The notes under the pieces are model-generated. The model did no database searches. It had not been told where the DNA came from and was given only the letters and a program-made list of their open reading frames with translations. Shown here piece by piece: positions 1-7,356 of a DNA stretch of 64,000 bases. Within the stretch, counting starts at the first letter, position 1, and each line of letters opens with the position of its first letter. Source of the stretch: Terrisporobacter glycolicus ATCC 14880 = DSM 1288 (GTDB lineage: Bacteria > Bacillota > Clostridia > Peptostreptococcales > Peptostreptococcaceae); NCBI RefSeq assembly GCF_036812735.1, contig NZ_CP117523.1:496001-560000 (forward strand), written 5' to 3'. The position numbers and the translations under genes were made by a program.

Positions 1-869
1 GCGATAGAATAGATATAGCAATAATAGGAAGTGGGCCAGCAGGTGTATCTGCAGCTTTAAATGCAAGTATAAGAAAAAAAACATTTAAAATATTTGGTAG
101 CAAAGAAATAAGTCCCAAATTAGTAAAGGCTCATAAAGTTAATAACTACCTAGGATTCTATGGTAAAAGTGGATTGGAAATAAGAGATGAGTTTGCTAAA
201 CACTTAGAATCAATGGACATAGATATAACAGAAGATAAAATAAATAACATATATTCAATGGGCGATTATTTTGCCCTAATGGGAACAAATAATAACTACG
301 AAGCAAAGACTGTAATACTAGCAACAGGGGTAAACTTTGGGAAACCGTTAAAAGGAGAAGAAGAGCTTTTAGGTAGAGGGGTAGGATATTGTGCAACATG
401 TGATGCTCCTTTATACAAAGATAAAGTAGTTACTATAATTGCTTATAACAAACATGAAGAGTCAGAAGCAAACTTTATAGCCCAAGTAGCTTCAAAGGTA
501 TACTACATACCTATGTACAAAGAAGAAGTCGAGGTAGATTCTTCAATAGAAATAATAAAAGATACTCCAGTAGAAATAGTAGGAGATAAGTTTGTAGAAA
601 AACTAGTATTAAAAGATAGAGAAATAGAAACTGATGGTATATTCATACTTAGAGATAGCATATCTCCAGGTCAATTAGTACCAGGCTTACAATTAGACGG
701 AAATCATATAGACGTAGATAGAAAAATGAGTACAAACTTAAAAGGGTGTTTTGCAGCAGGAGATATAGTTGGAACACCATATCAATATATAAAAGCAGCA
801 GGAGAAGGTAATATAGCAGCCCTTTCTGCAGTATCTTACTTAGATGAACAAAGAAGAAATAATAAATAA
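1..869 (+). CDS. Thioredoxin reductase-like flavoprotein lacking NADPH motifs (5' partial)
   Basis: The open frame runs in from the left edge, so the first few codons are missing; about 290 residues are visible, close to full TrxB length. An FAD-binding GSGPAG motif sits near the N-terminus, the redox pair is in CATCD, and a second FAD motif CFAAGDIVG is near the C-terminus. The central domain does not carry the usual GGGDSA and HRR motifs that bind NADPH; the aligned stretches read AYNKHEE and IPMYKEE. This is the pattern described for clostridial ferredoxin-dependent flavin thioredoxin reductases (FFTR), which I infer here. It is followed 19 bases later by thioredoxin, its presumed substrate, in one operon. 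Confidence 0.88.
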   Translation, partial: DRIDIAIIGSGPAGVSAALNASIRKKTFKIFGSKEISPKLVKAHKVNNYLGFYGKSGLEIRDEFAKHLESMDIDITEDKINNIYSMGDYFALMGTNNNYEAKTVILATGVNFGKPLKGEEELLGRGVGYCATCDAPLYKDKVVTIIAYNKHEESEANFIAQVASKVYYIPMYKEEVEVDSSIEIIKDTPVEIVGDKFVEKLVLKDREIETDGIFILRDSISPGQLVPGLQLDGNHIDVDRKMSTNLKGCFAAGDIVGTPYQYIKAAGEGNIAALSAVSYLDEQRRNNK

Positions 870-888
870 TAAATGGGAGAGATAAAAA

Positions 889-1203
889 ATGGCTAAAATA
901 GTTAATTCAAATGAATTTAAAGAAGCAATAAAAGAAGAAGGAATAGTCGTAGTAGATTTCTTTGCAAATTGGTGTGGACCTTGCAAAATGCTAGCTCCAA
1001 TATTTGAAGAATTATCAAATGAAATGGAAGGAAAAACACAATTTATAAAAGTTGATGTTGACCAAAGTGTAGATATTGCAAGGGAATATGGAGTTCAATC
1101 AATACCGACAATGACTATCATAAAAAATGGACAGCCAGTAGAAACAATGGTTGGTTTCTTACCTAAAGATGTAATTAAATCAAATATAGAAAATTATCTA
1201 TAA
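889..1203 (+). CDS. trxA: Thioredoxin
   Basis: A 104-residue single-domain thioredoxin that reduces protein disulfides in the cytoplasm. The active site WCGPC lies at residues 28-32 and the cis-proline loop SIPT follows near residue 75. Length and motif order are standard for TrxA. It sits 19 bases behind the thioredoxin reductase-like gene with its own ribosome site (GGGAGAG), so the two probably form one transcript. The partner reductase lacks NADPH motifs, so electrons may come from ferredoxin rather than NADPH. A hairpin and terminator follow directly. Confidence 0.96.
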   Translation: MAKIVNSNEFKEAIKEEGIVVVDFFANWCGPCKMLAPIFEELSNEMEGKTQFIKVDVDQSVDIAREYGVQSIPTMTIIKNGQPVETMVGFLPKDVIKSNIENYL

Positions 1204-1221
1204 AATTAAAATATGCCCCAA

Positions 1222-1297
1222 AAGATTTTAACCCCCTTTTTAAAATCTTAATATATATAAGAACTATTAAGCTATTAGCTTGTTAGTTCTTTTTTTA
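1222..1297 (+). terminator. Hairpin plus rho-independent terminator after trxA
   Basis: A 9-bp hairpin (1222-1230 with 1241-1249) is followed by a second stem, AAGAACTA with TAGTTCTT plus an inner AAGCT/AGCTT stem (1259-1291), and a T-run to 1297. It ends the trx operon. Confidence 0.8.
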
Positions 1298-1544
1298 TCT
1301 AATTTTTTATAGTTCAAGTTATAATTTTACATTTAATATGAATAATTAAATCATAACAAATAACTTACTTTACTGGTTTACAAATACTCTAATGAATCTT
1401 TTAAGGGTTTGATATTACAGAATCAGACTTACATTATATATAATTATGGTGGGTATTATGTAAAAACATACCATTTATAAATACTTATATACTAATGATG
1501 GGGATTATAATCATGAGAAACTATAAAAATAAAAGATAATTATA

Positions 1545-1700
1545 ATGAAAAACTTAAGCTTTTTAGATTATATTTATTCGAAAAAATTTAAATCTATAAA
1601 TAAAATAGAAGTAAATTATATTAAGCAGATTAAAGATGAAATAGCAAATAATAATTACAATTCAGAACAATTAATTAGATTTATCCACATAAATATATAA
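1545..1700 (+). CDS. Possible 51-residue protein of unknown function
   Basis: An ATG-initiated frame of 51 codons lies in the 600-base gap between trxA and the next gene. The predicted peptide is basic, rich in Asn, Ile and Lys, and has no motif I recognise. There is no good ribosome binding site in front of it, and its last codons overlap a DnaA-box-like sequence. It could be a chance frame in AT-rich DNA or a gene remnant. Apart from this frame and the DnaA-box-like sites, I see nothing convincing in 1300-1780. Confidence 0.2.
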   Translation: MKNLSFLDYIYSKKFKSINKIEVNYIKQIKDEIANNNYNSEQLIRFIHINI

Positions 1701-1756
1701 TTTACCATTGATACTGGGGATAAATAAAAAAGCAATAAAATATGATTTGTGGATAA
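1681..1756. promoter_or_regulatory. Pair of inverted DnaA-box-like sites
   Basis: TTATCCACA at 1681-1689 and its exact reverse complement TGTGGATAA at 1748-1756 both match the DnaA-box consensus. A GGGGATAA near 1717 is a partial match, and GTTATCC at 1759-1765 abuts the second box to form a GGATAACGTTATCC palindrome. No dnaA gene or origin is visible nearby, so a role in DnaA binding is only inferred. Confidence 0.4.
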
Positions 1757-1781
1757 CGTTATCCTGATTAGATATACAAAA

Positions 1782-1810
1782 AAACGCTAAGTTTTATAAA
1801 CTTAGCGTTT
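1782..1810 (-). terminator. Bidirectional terminator
   Basis: A perfect 13-bp stem (AAACGCTAAGTTT with AAACTTAGCGTTT, 3-base loop) has an A-run on the left and T-rich sequence on the right. It directly abuts the stop codon of the minus-strand gene at 1809. Confidence 0.85.
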
Positions 1811-2318
1811 ATTTTTTGTTTAGTTGATTTTCAACCCATAATAGCATATAGTCTCCAAGAGATTTGTTTGTGTAATAATATTGCAAAGATTTACTTTCAG
1901 AAGAAGAATCAGTAGCGTCTATAACTGATAACAAATACGAAAGTGACATACTATAAAAATTTAATGAATTTAAAAGTGCTAGTGATATAGGATTTTTTTC
2001 TATATCTCCACTTTCTGTTTTATGATATTCTGATAACTCTAACCTTAATTCTTTAATCTGAGATTTTATAAAAGAAGCATCTTTTACAAGAGGAGTTTTA
2101 TCATCATTATTAGTTATTTTATCTAATGTGTTTGCAGCAAGTATATCTAATTGACTAGAAATACTTTGCAGTTGAGTTAAATATTTTTTTTCTTTATCAG
2201 CGGGTTGTTGATTACTAGATTCAAGTATAAGATTTTGACCATAAACTTTATTAAAGTTAAACCCTATACTTGTAAAAGTTATAGAAAAAATAAGCATGGA
2301 TATAATTGCTTTTTTCAT
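1809..2318 (-). CDS. Secreted protein of unknown function
   Basis: A 169-residue protein. I start it at the ATG at 2318, because GGAGG lies 8 bases upstream and the product then begins with MKKAIISMLIFSITF, a clear signal peptide ending around VYGQ. A longer frame reaching 2384 would have to be translated from inside a terminator hairpin. The mature part is hydrophilic and probably helical, with no cysteines and no motif I recognise. It follows the creatininase gene on the same strand but is separated from it by a 16-bp hairpin, so it is likely transcribed separately or by read-through. Export from the cell is inferred from the signal sequence only. Confidence 0.75.
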   Translation of the reverse strand: MKKAIISMLIFSITFTSIGFNFNKVYGQNLILESSNQQPADKEKKYLTQLQSISSQLDILAANTLDKITNNDDKTPLVKDASFIKSQIKELRLELSEYHKTESGDIEKNPISLALLNSLNFYSMSLSYLLSVIDATDSSSESKSLQYYYTNKSLGDYMLLWVENQLNKK

Positions 2319-2336
2319 TGTTAATCCTCCATAATA

Positions 2337-2378
2337 AAAAAGTCTATTATTAATATTATTCATAATAATAGACTTTTT
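2337..2378 (-). terminator. Terminator between creatininase gene and secreted-protein gene
   Basis: A perfect 16-bp stem (2337-2352 with 2363-2378) with a 10-base loop is followed on the minus strand by a run of T. The ribosome site of the downstream gene begins just after it. Confidence 0.85.
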
Positions 2379-2414
2379 AATCATGTATAAATTTACCTTT
2401 TAATTTAGAATTAT

Positions 2415-3170
2415 CTATTTACATATAAATTCTTTATTAACTATTTCAATCATTTTACTTAAAGCTTCTTCAATAATAAGTTCGCCCTTCTCTTTAGTAC
2501 TTGTTCTACCAATAGATAAAAGACCAGACTGAGGTACTAAATCTTTTGGAATAGGATAAACTTGATAAGTAGGAACTTCATCGATTTTTTCATCGATTAA
2601 TCTATCCATATGAACAAGATCAGGTCTAAATTTTAATATTAAAGAAGTTTCTGTAATAGCTGCATGCTCAAGTGCCCATCCTGGAAACTCAACTTCATCA
2701 AATATTTTATCAATAGTATTTTGAGTTATTAAATCCCACCAGCTCATCATTATGATTTTAGTATCAGCTGGCATATTTTTGCTTACTAAATCAATTGCTT
2801 CTAATAAGAAAGCTTGATTTTCAAAATGAGAGTTAACTAGTGCTATTTTACGAACACCATCTCTAATAAGCTCTTCTATTATATCTTTTACTAAATTTAT
2901 TAAAGTTGTTCCATTTAAGTCTATTGTACCAGGGAATAATGGACCCCCACCAGAAGCTGGTTGTGATTTGTATCCATAATTTATAGACGGCATAACAATA
3001 CCATTTACTTTATCACCTAAAAGGTTTGCAAAACCTTCTGATATAATAGTATCTGTAAATAAAGGTAGATGAGGTCCATGTTGTTCAACAGAACCTACAG
3101 GTAGTATTACCACATCTTTGTCTTTTCTTTCATTAAATTCATACCAAGTCATGTTTGCCACTAAAGTCAT
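2415..3170 (-). CDS. Creatininase family hydrolase
   Basis: A 251-residue member of the creatinine amidohydrolase family, metal-dependent cytoplasmic amidases that open cyclic ureides or related amides. The metal-site signature GSVEQHGPHLPL is at about residues 26-37, with TD following, and NSHFEN near residue 114 and EHAAITETS near residue 168 are further family motifs. AGGAGGA lies before the ATG. It is 10 bases downstream of a PucR-type regulator, so the natural substrate may belong to purine or related nitrogen compound breakdown. The family also contains enzymes acting on other cyclic amides, so creatinine itself is not proven. Confidence 0.88.
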   Translation of the reverse strand: MTLVANMTWYEFNERKDKDVVILPVGSVEQHGPHLPLFTDTIISEGFANLLGDKVNGIVMPSINYGYKSQPASGGGPLFPGTIDLNGTTLINLVKDIIEELIRDGVRKIALVNSHFENQAFLLEAIDLVSKNMPADTKIIMMSWWDLITQNTIDKIFDEVEFPGWALEHAAITETSLILKFRPDLVHMDRLIDEKIDEVPTYQVYPIPKDLVPQSGLLSIGRTSTKEKGELIIEEALSKMIEIVNKEFICK

Positions 3171-3180
3171 ATATATCCTC

Positions 3181-4377
3181 CTAAATATATTTAAGTTTAT
3201 TGTTTTTGTAATCTATATAATTTAAATAATCTCTTATCATAAGAGAATTAAGTAATTCGTTTTTGTATCTGGCATTTTCCAGATCATTTTTTAGCATTTC
3301 TTTAATTTTATTTAATCTATAAATTAATGTATTTCTATGAATAAATAATTCATGAGAAGTTTTTAATAAGTTACAATCATTAGTTAAATAGCACCTTAGA
3401 GTTTCTAGTAAGTTTAAATTACTGCTTTTACTAATTTCTATTAAAGGTGCTAAAGATTCTTCACAATAACCTCTTAGTTTATTTATAGAATTTACTTCAA
3501 ATAAAATCTTATAAAATCCTAAAGTAGAGTAATCAATATAATTATCATTCCAATTGTTATATTCATAAAGTTCATAAGCTTTAATGGCGTCAGAATAACT
3601 ATCTTTTATAGAAAGTAAACTTTTATATATATCACCAAATACTAAAAATATATTATTATTTTTGTTAAATTCATTATGAATATATTTTAAATTTGACTTT
3701 ATCTCTAAGTATAAATCTTCAGAGTCTGTACCAATTATTATGATAATCTCATTATTTAAAACATCGATCATAAAAGTATTACAATTTGATGAAATCTTAC
3801 TCTTAATTTTAGAAACAAGTTGATTAATATCAATAAGATTGATATTAGAAGTTTTAAAAATAGCGGAACAGTAAATTTTACTGCTTTTTATATTATATAG
3901 TCTTATAAGTTCATGAATTTTTTCCATATTTAAGTCTTTATTAAAGATAAGTTCTTTTAAAAGTTCTTTTTCAGTATTAGATTTAAAATTTTCTTTCATT
4001 ATATAGTTTGAAATTGATTTACTAACATCTACAATCTTTAAATTCCAAGGCATTTTAAATAAGGGTAAATCTATTTCATCACATAAATTGATTATATGAG
4101 GAGAAATATCTTTTATAAATTCATCACTTGTCAAAATTACTAATCCAGAGATTGATTTTTCCCTACACTTATATATTAGATTAATTAGTTTGTCCTCATT
4201 TAAATCCATTCCCATTCCAGTTAAGAAAAGTAGCTCACCACCATTTATCCATTTATAAAAATCTATAGATTGGCATATATATGGCCAAGTTACTGTTTTG
4301 TATAAGCCATTTTCACCTGCTAACAATTTTATATTTTTGAATATTTCTAAATTTAATAAATCCTGACAGTTAATCAT
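3181..4377 (-). CDS. PucR family transcriptional regulator
   Basis: A 398-residue regulator with the PucR/CdaR layout. The N-terminal PucR ligand domain covers about residues 1-120 (it begins MINCQDLLNLEIF), a central GGDEF-like CdaR segment follows, and the C-terminal helix-turn-helix is around residues 325-375, with HRNTLIYRLNKI as the recognition part. Such proteins usually activate purine or sugar-acid catabolic genes. The downstream creatininase gene, 10 bases away, is the obvious target and the two form an operon. An AT-rich perfect inverted repeat lies 20 bases upstream of the start and may be its own operator. Confidence 0.88.
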   Translation of the reverse strand: MINCQDLLNLEIFKNIKLLAGENGLYKTVTWPYICQSIDFYKWINGGELLFLTGMGMDLNEDKLINLIYKCREKSISGLVILTSDEFIKDISPHIINLCDEIDLPLFKMPWNLKIVDVSKSISNYIMKENFKSNTEKELLKELIFNKDLNMEKIHELIRLYNIKSSKIYCSAIFKTSNINLIDINQLVSKIKSKISSNCNTFMIDVLNNEIIIIIGTDSEDLYLEIKSNLKYIHNEFNKNNNIFLVFGDIYKSLLSIKDSYSDAIKAYELYEYNNWNDNYIDYSTLGFYKILFEVNSINKLRGYCEESLAPLIEISKSSNLNLLETLRCYLTNDCNLLKTSHELFIHRNTLIYRLNKIKEMLKNDLENARYKNELLNSLMIRDYLNYIDYKNNKLKYI

Positions 4378-4396
4378 AAGGGTTATGATTCCTTTC

Positions 4397-4425
4397 TTGT
4401 TATAATAATAATATTATTATAACAA
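4397..4425. promoter_or_regulatory. 13-bp inverted repeat upstream of the pucR-like gene
   Basis: TTGTTATAATAAT at 4397-4409 is repeated inverted as ATTATTATAACAA at 4413-4425 with a 3-base spacer. It overlaps the likely promoter region of the minus-strand regulator, and each arm contains TATAAT or its complement. It may be an operator, or simply two back-to-back -10 elements. Confidence 0.4.
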
Positions 4426-4607
4426 AAACTGTCTATTAAATAGAGATTATGTATACTCATGCTATCATAATAATAAGTTTTTAGTCATTGTACTTAAGAT
4501 ACAATTTCATTATTATTTTATGTGCATAGAATACTACATTTGAGTTAGCATTTTCTTTTGATTTTTGGGAAATAATATAAAGAAACATTTCTAAGGAGGG
4601 TAAAAAA

Positions 4608-4913
4608 ATGCAAAGTGGAGATTTAAGCTGTAATGTAACAAATTGTGCACATAATTTTGGTTATGAATGTAAAGCAGGTGCCATAAATGTAGGTGGACAT
4701 AGTGCTGTGGAAAATTTAGATACTACTTGTACAACTTTTGTAGATAAAGCAAAAAGTAGCTTTGTGAATAGTATAGATGCTCTAAATACAGATGTATGTA
4801 ATATAAAATGCGAAGCTCATAATTGTGTACATAACGAAAATAAAGGATGCCATGCAGATAATGTTCAAATAGATGTTCAAAATGCATGTTGTAATACATT
4901 TGAATGTGAGTAA
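4608..4913 (+). CDS. DUF1540 protein with two Cys-rich domains
   Basis: A 101-residue protein made of two DUF1540 units. The first unit has the order C-x4-C-H-N, then CKAG, then TTCTTF (roughly residues 8-44); the second has C-x4-C-H-N, then CHAD, then CCNTF (roughly residues 65-100). The cysteine and histidine pattern suggests metal binding. The function of this family is not established, although members are common in spore-forming Clostridia and Bacilli. AAGGAGGG precedes the ATG. It is a single-gene unit closed by a very strong terminator. Confidence 0.85.
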   Translation: MQSGDLSCNVTNCAHNFGYECKAGAINVGGHSAVENLDTTCTTFVDKAKSSFVNSIDALNTDVCNIKCEAHNCVHNENKGCHADNVQIDVQNACCNTFECE

Positions 4914-4964
4914 CAAAATAAAGGTATTATCAATTTTATTATTGATAATACCTTTATTTTGTTA
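4911..4964 (+). terminator. Very long perfect terminator hairpin
   Basis: A 24-bp perfect stem (4911-4934 with 4941-4964) and a 6-base loop. The left arm begins with the stop codon of the DUF1540 gene. A-rich and T-rich flanks let it work in both directions, so it also serves the minus-strand regulator ending at 5014. Confidence 0.9.
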
Positions 4965-5013
4965 AAATAAGTTTATAACATATTTAATATTTACTAAAAT
5001 GATAAACGAGCAA

Positions 5014-5694
5014 CTATTTTAAAATAGTAAAAGTTTTATTATTTAATTCAATTAAGCCATCATTTTTCATATTAGATAATTCTCTCATTAGTGAACATCT
5101 ATTTACACCCAAATAATCAGCAAATTTCGATTTGCTAAATGGTATTTGAACTTTGTTAGAATTGCACTTATCTGACTCATTAATTAAAAAGGTCATTATT
5201 TTTTCACGAATATTTTTCTTTGATAATACTTCAAGTTTATCTATAAATAATAGATTATTTTTAGCAATTTGGTTAAGTAAATTTTCTCTAAACAAAACTC
5301 TACATTCACAAGTATTTCTACAATTATTAGTGCTATATTTTTTATGAAAAGGAAGACATAAAATTTTACACTTTGTAGAGCATTTGTAGGTATATGGACT
5401 TATGGAAGGTGTGTCTAAAATCATTTGTTCACCGAAGAAATTCCCTAAATAAAAATCTAGTATATATGCATTATTTCCAAAGATATCTACTTTTTCTATG
5501 CAAACACTACCTGAGATTATTATGCATAAAAAATTTATCTCATCTCCTTGGAAATAAATAACTTCATTTTTTTCATAAGACTTATAATATGCGCCACAAC
5601 AGTTTAAAAGATGTTCTAACTGATCTAATGGGAATTTTGAAAATATATTAAATTTAGTCAGCAAATTTATATCACTAGATATATCAATCATCAT
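5014..5694 (-). CDS. Crp/Fnr family transcriptional regulator
   Basis: A 226-residue regulator with an N-terminal cyclic-nucleotide-binding-type beta-roll (about residues 15-130) and a C-terminal winged helix whose recognition helix reads GVNRCSLMRELSNMK. I choose the ATG at 5694 because AGGTGG lies 5 bases upstream; a GTG at 5703 is possible. Six cysteines cluster around residues 120-150, which could bind a metal or Fe-S centre, though the spacing is not that of classical Fnr. It is divergent from the methyltransferase/FmdE/ABC operon, and a Crp-type inverted repeat lies between them, so it may control that operon and itself. Confidence 0.85.
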   Translation of the reverse strand: MMIDISSDINLLTKFNIFSKFPLDQLEHLLNCCGAYYKSYEKNEVIYFQGDEINFLCIIISGSVCIEKVDIFGNNAYILDFYLGNFFGEQMILDTPSISPYTYKCSTKCKILCLPFHKKYSTNNCRNTCECRVLFRENLLNQIAKNNLLFIDKLEVLSKKNIREKIMTFLINESDKCNSNKVQIPFSKSKFADYLGVNRCSLMRELSNMKNDGLIELNNKTFTILK

Positions 5695-5785
5695 ATTCAC
5701 CACCTATTTGATTAAATGCCTTACTAATTTAAATATTATATTAACTTTCGTTAAAAAACATCAATTTTTTTGAAAAATGATAAAA

Positions 5786-5803
5786 GTGTTACATTTGCAA
5801 CAC
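5786..5803. promoter_or_regulatory. Crp/Fnr-type operator candidate
   Basis: GTGTTAC at 5786-5792 and GCAACAC at 5797-5803 form a 7-bp inverted repeat with one mismatch and a 4-base spacer. It lies in the divergent intergenic region next to the Crp/Fnr gene, so it is a natural candidate for its binding site. Confidence 0.45.
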
Positions 5804-5889
5804 ACAAACTTAAATAGTTAAATTATTATTAATATTAAATGATGTTATTAAAAAAATATAATCTGAAAATTTAATGATGAAATAATCTC

Positions 5890-5945
5890 TAGCCTGAAGG
5901 CTAAAAAATTGTTATGAAGACGCTAACTTAATGGCGTCTTTTTTT
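5890..5945 (+). promoter_or_regulatory. Leader hairpin and attenuator-like terminator
   Basis: A small hairpin (TAGCC, TGAA loop, GGCTA; 5890-5903) is followed by a terminator: AAGACGC and GCGTCTT (5917-5940) with seven T. It ends 18 bases before the methyltransferase start. No plus-strand gene lies between this terminator and the previous one at 4964, so it must act on a transcript starting in the intergenic region. A transcription-attenuating leader is the simplest reading; the ligand is unknown. Confidence 0.55.
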
Positions 5946-5963
5946 ATTATATGGAGGGGTTAA

Positions 5964-6776
5964 ATGGAATTAGATAATATTCGTAATAAGTGGAAAAATA
6001 GTGATTTTAATAAAAAGGTGAGTGTAGATTTATGGGATTCTATGGCAGAAAGTTTTAATAAGTTTACGGTACCTACAGTAGAAGATAGTCAATTTTTAAA
6101 ACTTGTATCAGAGAATGATATGATAAATTCTAATTCTCAAGTTTTAGATGTGGGTTGTGGTAGTGGAAAGTATTCCATTGCTTTATCTAATTTGTGCGAA
6201 AATATTATAGGGATTGATTTATCACCAAAGATGATTGAAAATGCAAATAATAATAAAGAAATATATAAAGCAAGTAATGTGGAGTTTTACTGTGAAGACT
6301 GGAGTAGCTTTGATCTATCAAAGCATGAATTTAACAATAAGTTTGATTTAGTTTTTGCTCATATGACACCAGCTATAAATAGTGCAGAAACTTTTGAAAA
6401 GCTATCAAAGGCTAGTAAAAAATACTGTGTATTGTGTAAGTCTACAAGAAGAAATGATCCAGTGTCTGATAAAGTAAAAGAACTTGTAGGTATAAGTAAA
6501 AACAAAGAAAGTTATGATATGGACGTTGCCTATGCATTTGAGATGTTATGGCTAGAAGGATATGAACCAAAGGTGGAATATGAAAAACAAGTATGGCATA
6601 TGGAAAAAACACTTGAAGAAGCTTTTGGATTATATATAAACAGAGTTAAATCATACAAGGAGATCACTTTAGAGGAAGAAAAAATTATTAAAAAATATTT
6701 AGAGTCAATATGTAAAGATGGAATAGTTGGTGAAAAAGTAAATACAACTATAGCGACTATATATTGGCAAGTATAG
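5964..6776 (+). CDS. Class I SAM-dependent methyltransferase
   Basis: A 270-residue cytoplasmic methyltransferase. Motif I, VLDVGCGSGKYS, is near residues 62-73, motif II (IIGIDLSPKMI) follows, and FDLVFAHMTPAI is the motif IV region. The substrate cannot be named. It starts after a strong GGAGGGG site and is the first gene of an operon with an FmdE protein and a BtuFCD-type importer, ending 11 bases before FmdE. That setting suggests it modifies a cofactor, a metallophore or a related small molecule rather than DNA or RNA, but this is inference. Confidence 0.85.
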   Translation: MELDNIRNKWKNSDFNKKVSVDLWDSMAESFNKFTVPTVEDSQFLKLVSENDMINSNSQVLDVGCGSGKYSIALSNLCENIIGIDLSPKMIENANNNKEIYKASNVEFYCEDWSSFDLSKHEFNNKFDLVFAHMTPAINSAETFEKLSKASKKYCVLCKSTRRNDPVSDKVKELVGISKNKESYDMDVAYAFEMLWLEGYEPKVEYEKQVWHMEKTLEEAFGLYINRVKSYKEITLEEEKIIKKYLESICKDGIVGEKVNTTIATIYWQV

Positions 6777-6787
6777 GAGGATATAAG

Positions 6788-7312
6788 ATGAAGAAAGAAT
6801 TATGGGAAAAAGCAGTAGGTTTTCATGGACATGAGTGTCCAGGTCTTGCAATAGGAGTAAGAGCATGTGAGGTAGCAATGGAAAAGATGGGTATTGGATG
6901 TGCAGAAGATGAGGAAATAGTTTGTATTACAGAAAATGACGCTTGTGGAGTAGATGCAATTCAATCTTTATTAGGGTGTTCCATAGGTAAAGGAAACTTG
7001 ATTTATAGAGGAACAGGAAAACAAGCATTTTCATTTTTTAATAGAAAGAATGGTGAAAAATTACGTCTTTATTTTAAGGGAGTAAGTCATACAGACGATA
7101 GACAAGAAAAGCAAAAATTTATTTTAGAAGGACCTATAGATGAAGTATTTGATTTTTCTGTACCTAAATTTGATTTACCAGAACAAGCACGTATTTTTAC
7201 TAGTATAGAATGCCAATGTTGTAAAGAAAAGGCACCAGAGCATAAAATACATTTACAAGGTGGGAAAGTTGTATGTGAAGATTGCTTTAATCCATATAAT
7301 AGAGGATGGTAA
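6788..7312 (+). CDS. FmdE family protein
   Basis: A 174-residue protein. The start at 6788 is chosen because AGGAGG lies 7 bases upstream. The FmdE domain begins at once, with HGHECPG at residues 13-19 and ENDACGVDAIQ near residue 52, and a C-terminal Cys-rich zinc-ribbon-like tail follows (CQCC, then CEDC). FmdE was named from molybdenum/tungsten formylmethanofuran dehydrogenase operons of methanogens, but bacterial members are often found beside metal or cofactor transporters. Its position between a methyltransferase and a type II ABC importer suggests a role in handling a metal or molybdenum/tungsten cofactor. Confidence 0.88.
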   Translation: MKKELWEKAVGFHGHECPGLAIGVRACEVAMEKMGIGCAEDEEIVCITENDACGVDAIQSLLGCSIGKGNLIYRGTGKQAFSFFNRKNGEKLRLYFKGVSHTDDRQEKQKFILEGPIDEVFDFSVPKFDLPEQARIFTSIECQCCKEKAPEHKIHLQGGKVVCEDCFNPYNRGW

Positions 7313-7356
7313 AAGTTAAAATATACAAATGTAAAAGATAAAAAAGGGGGATAAAA

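Noticed and set aside
5890-5945. Firm assignment of a molybdenum-cofactor riboswitch before the FmdE operon
   Set aside because: Only one short hairpin and a terminator are clear; I cannot match the conserved core of the Moco motif by eye, so no ligand class is claimed.
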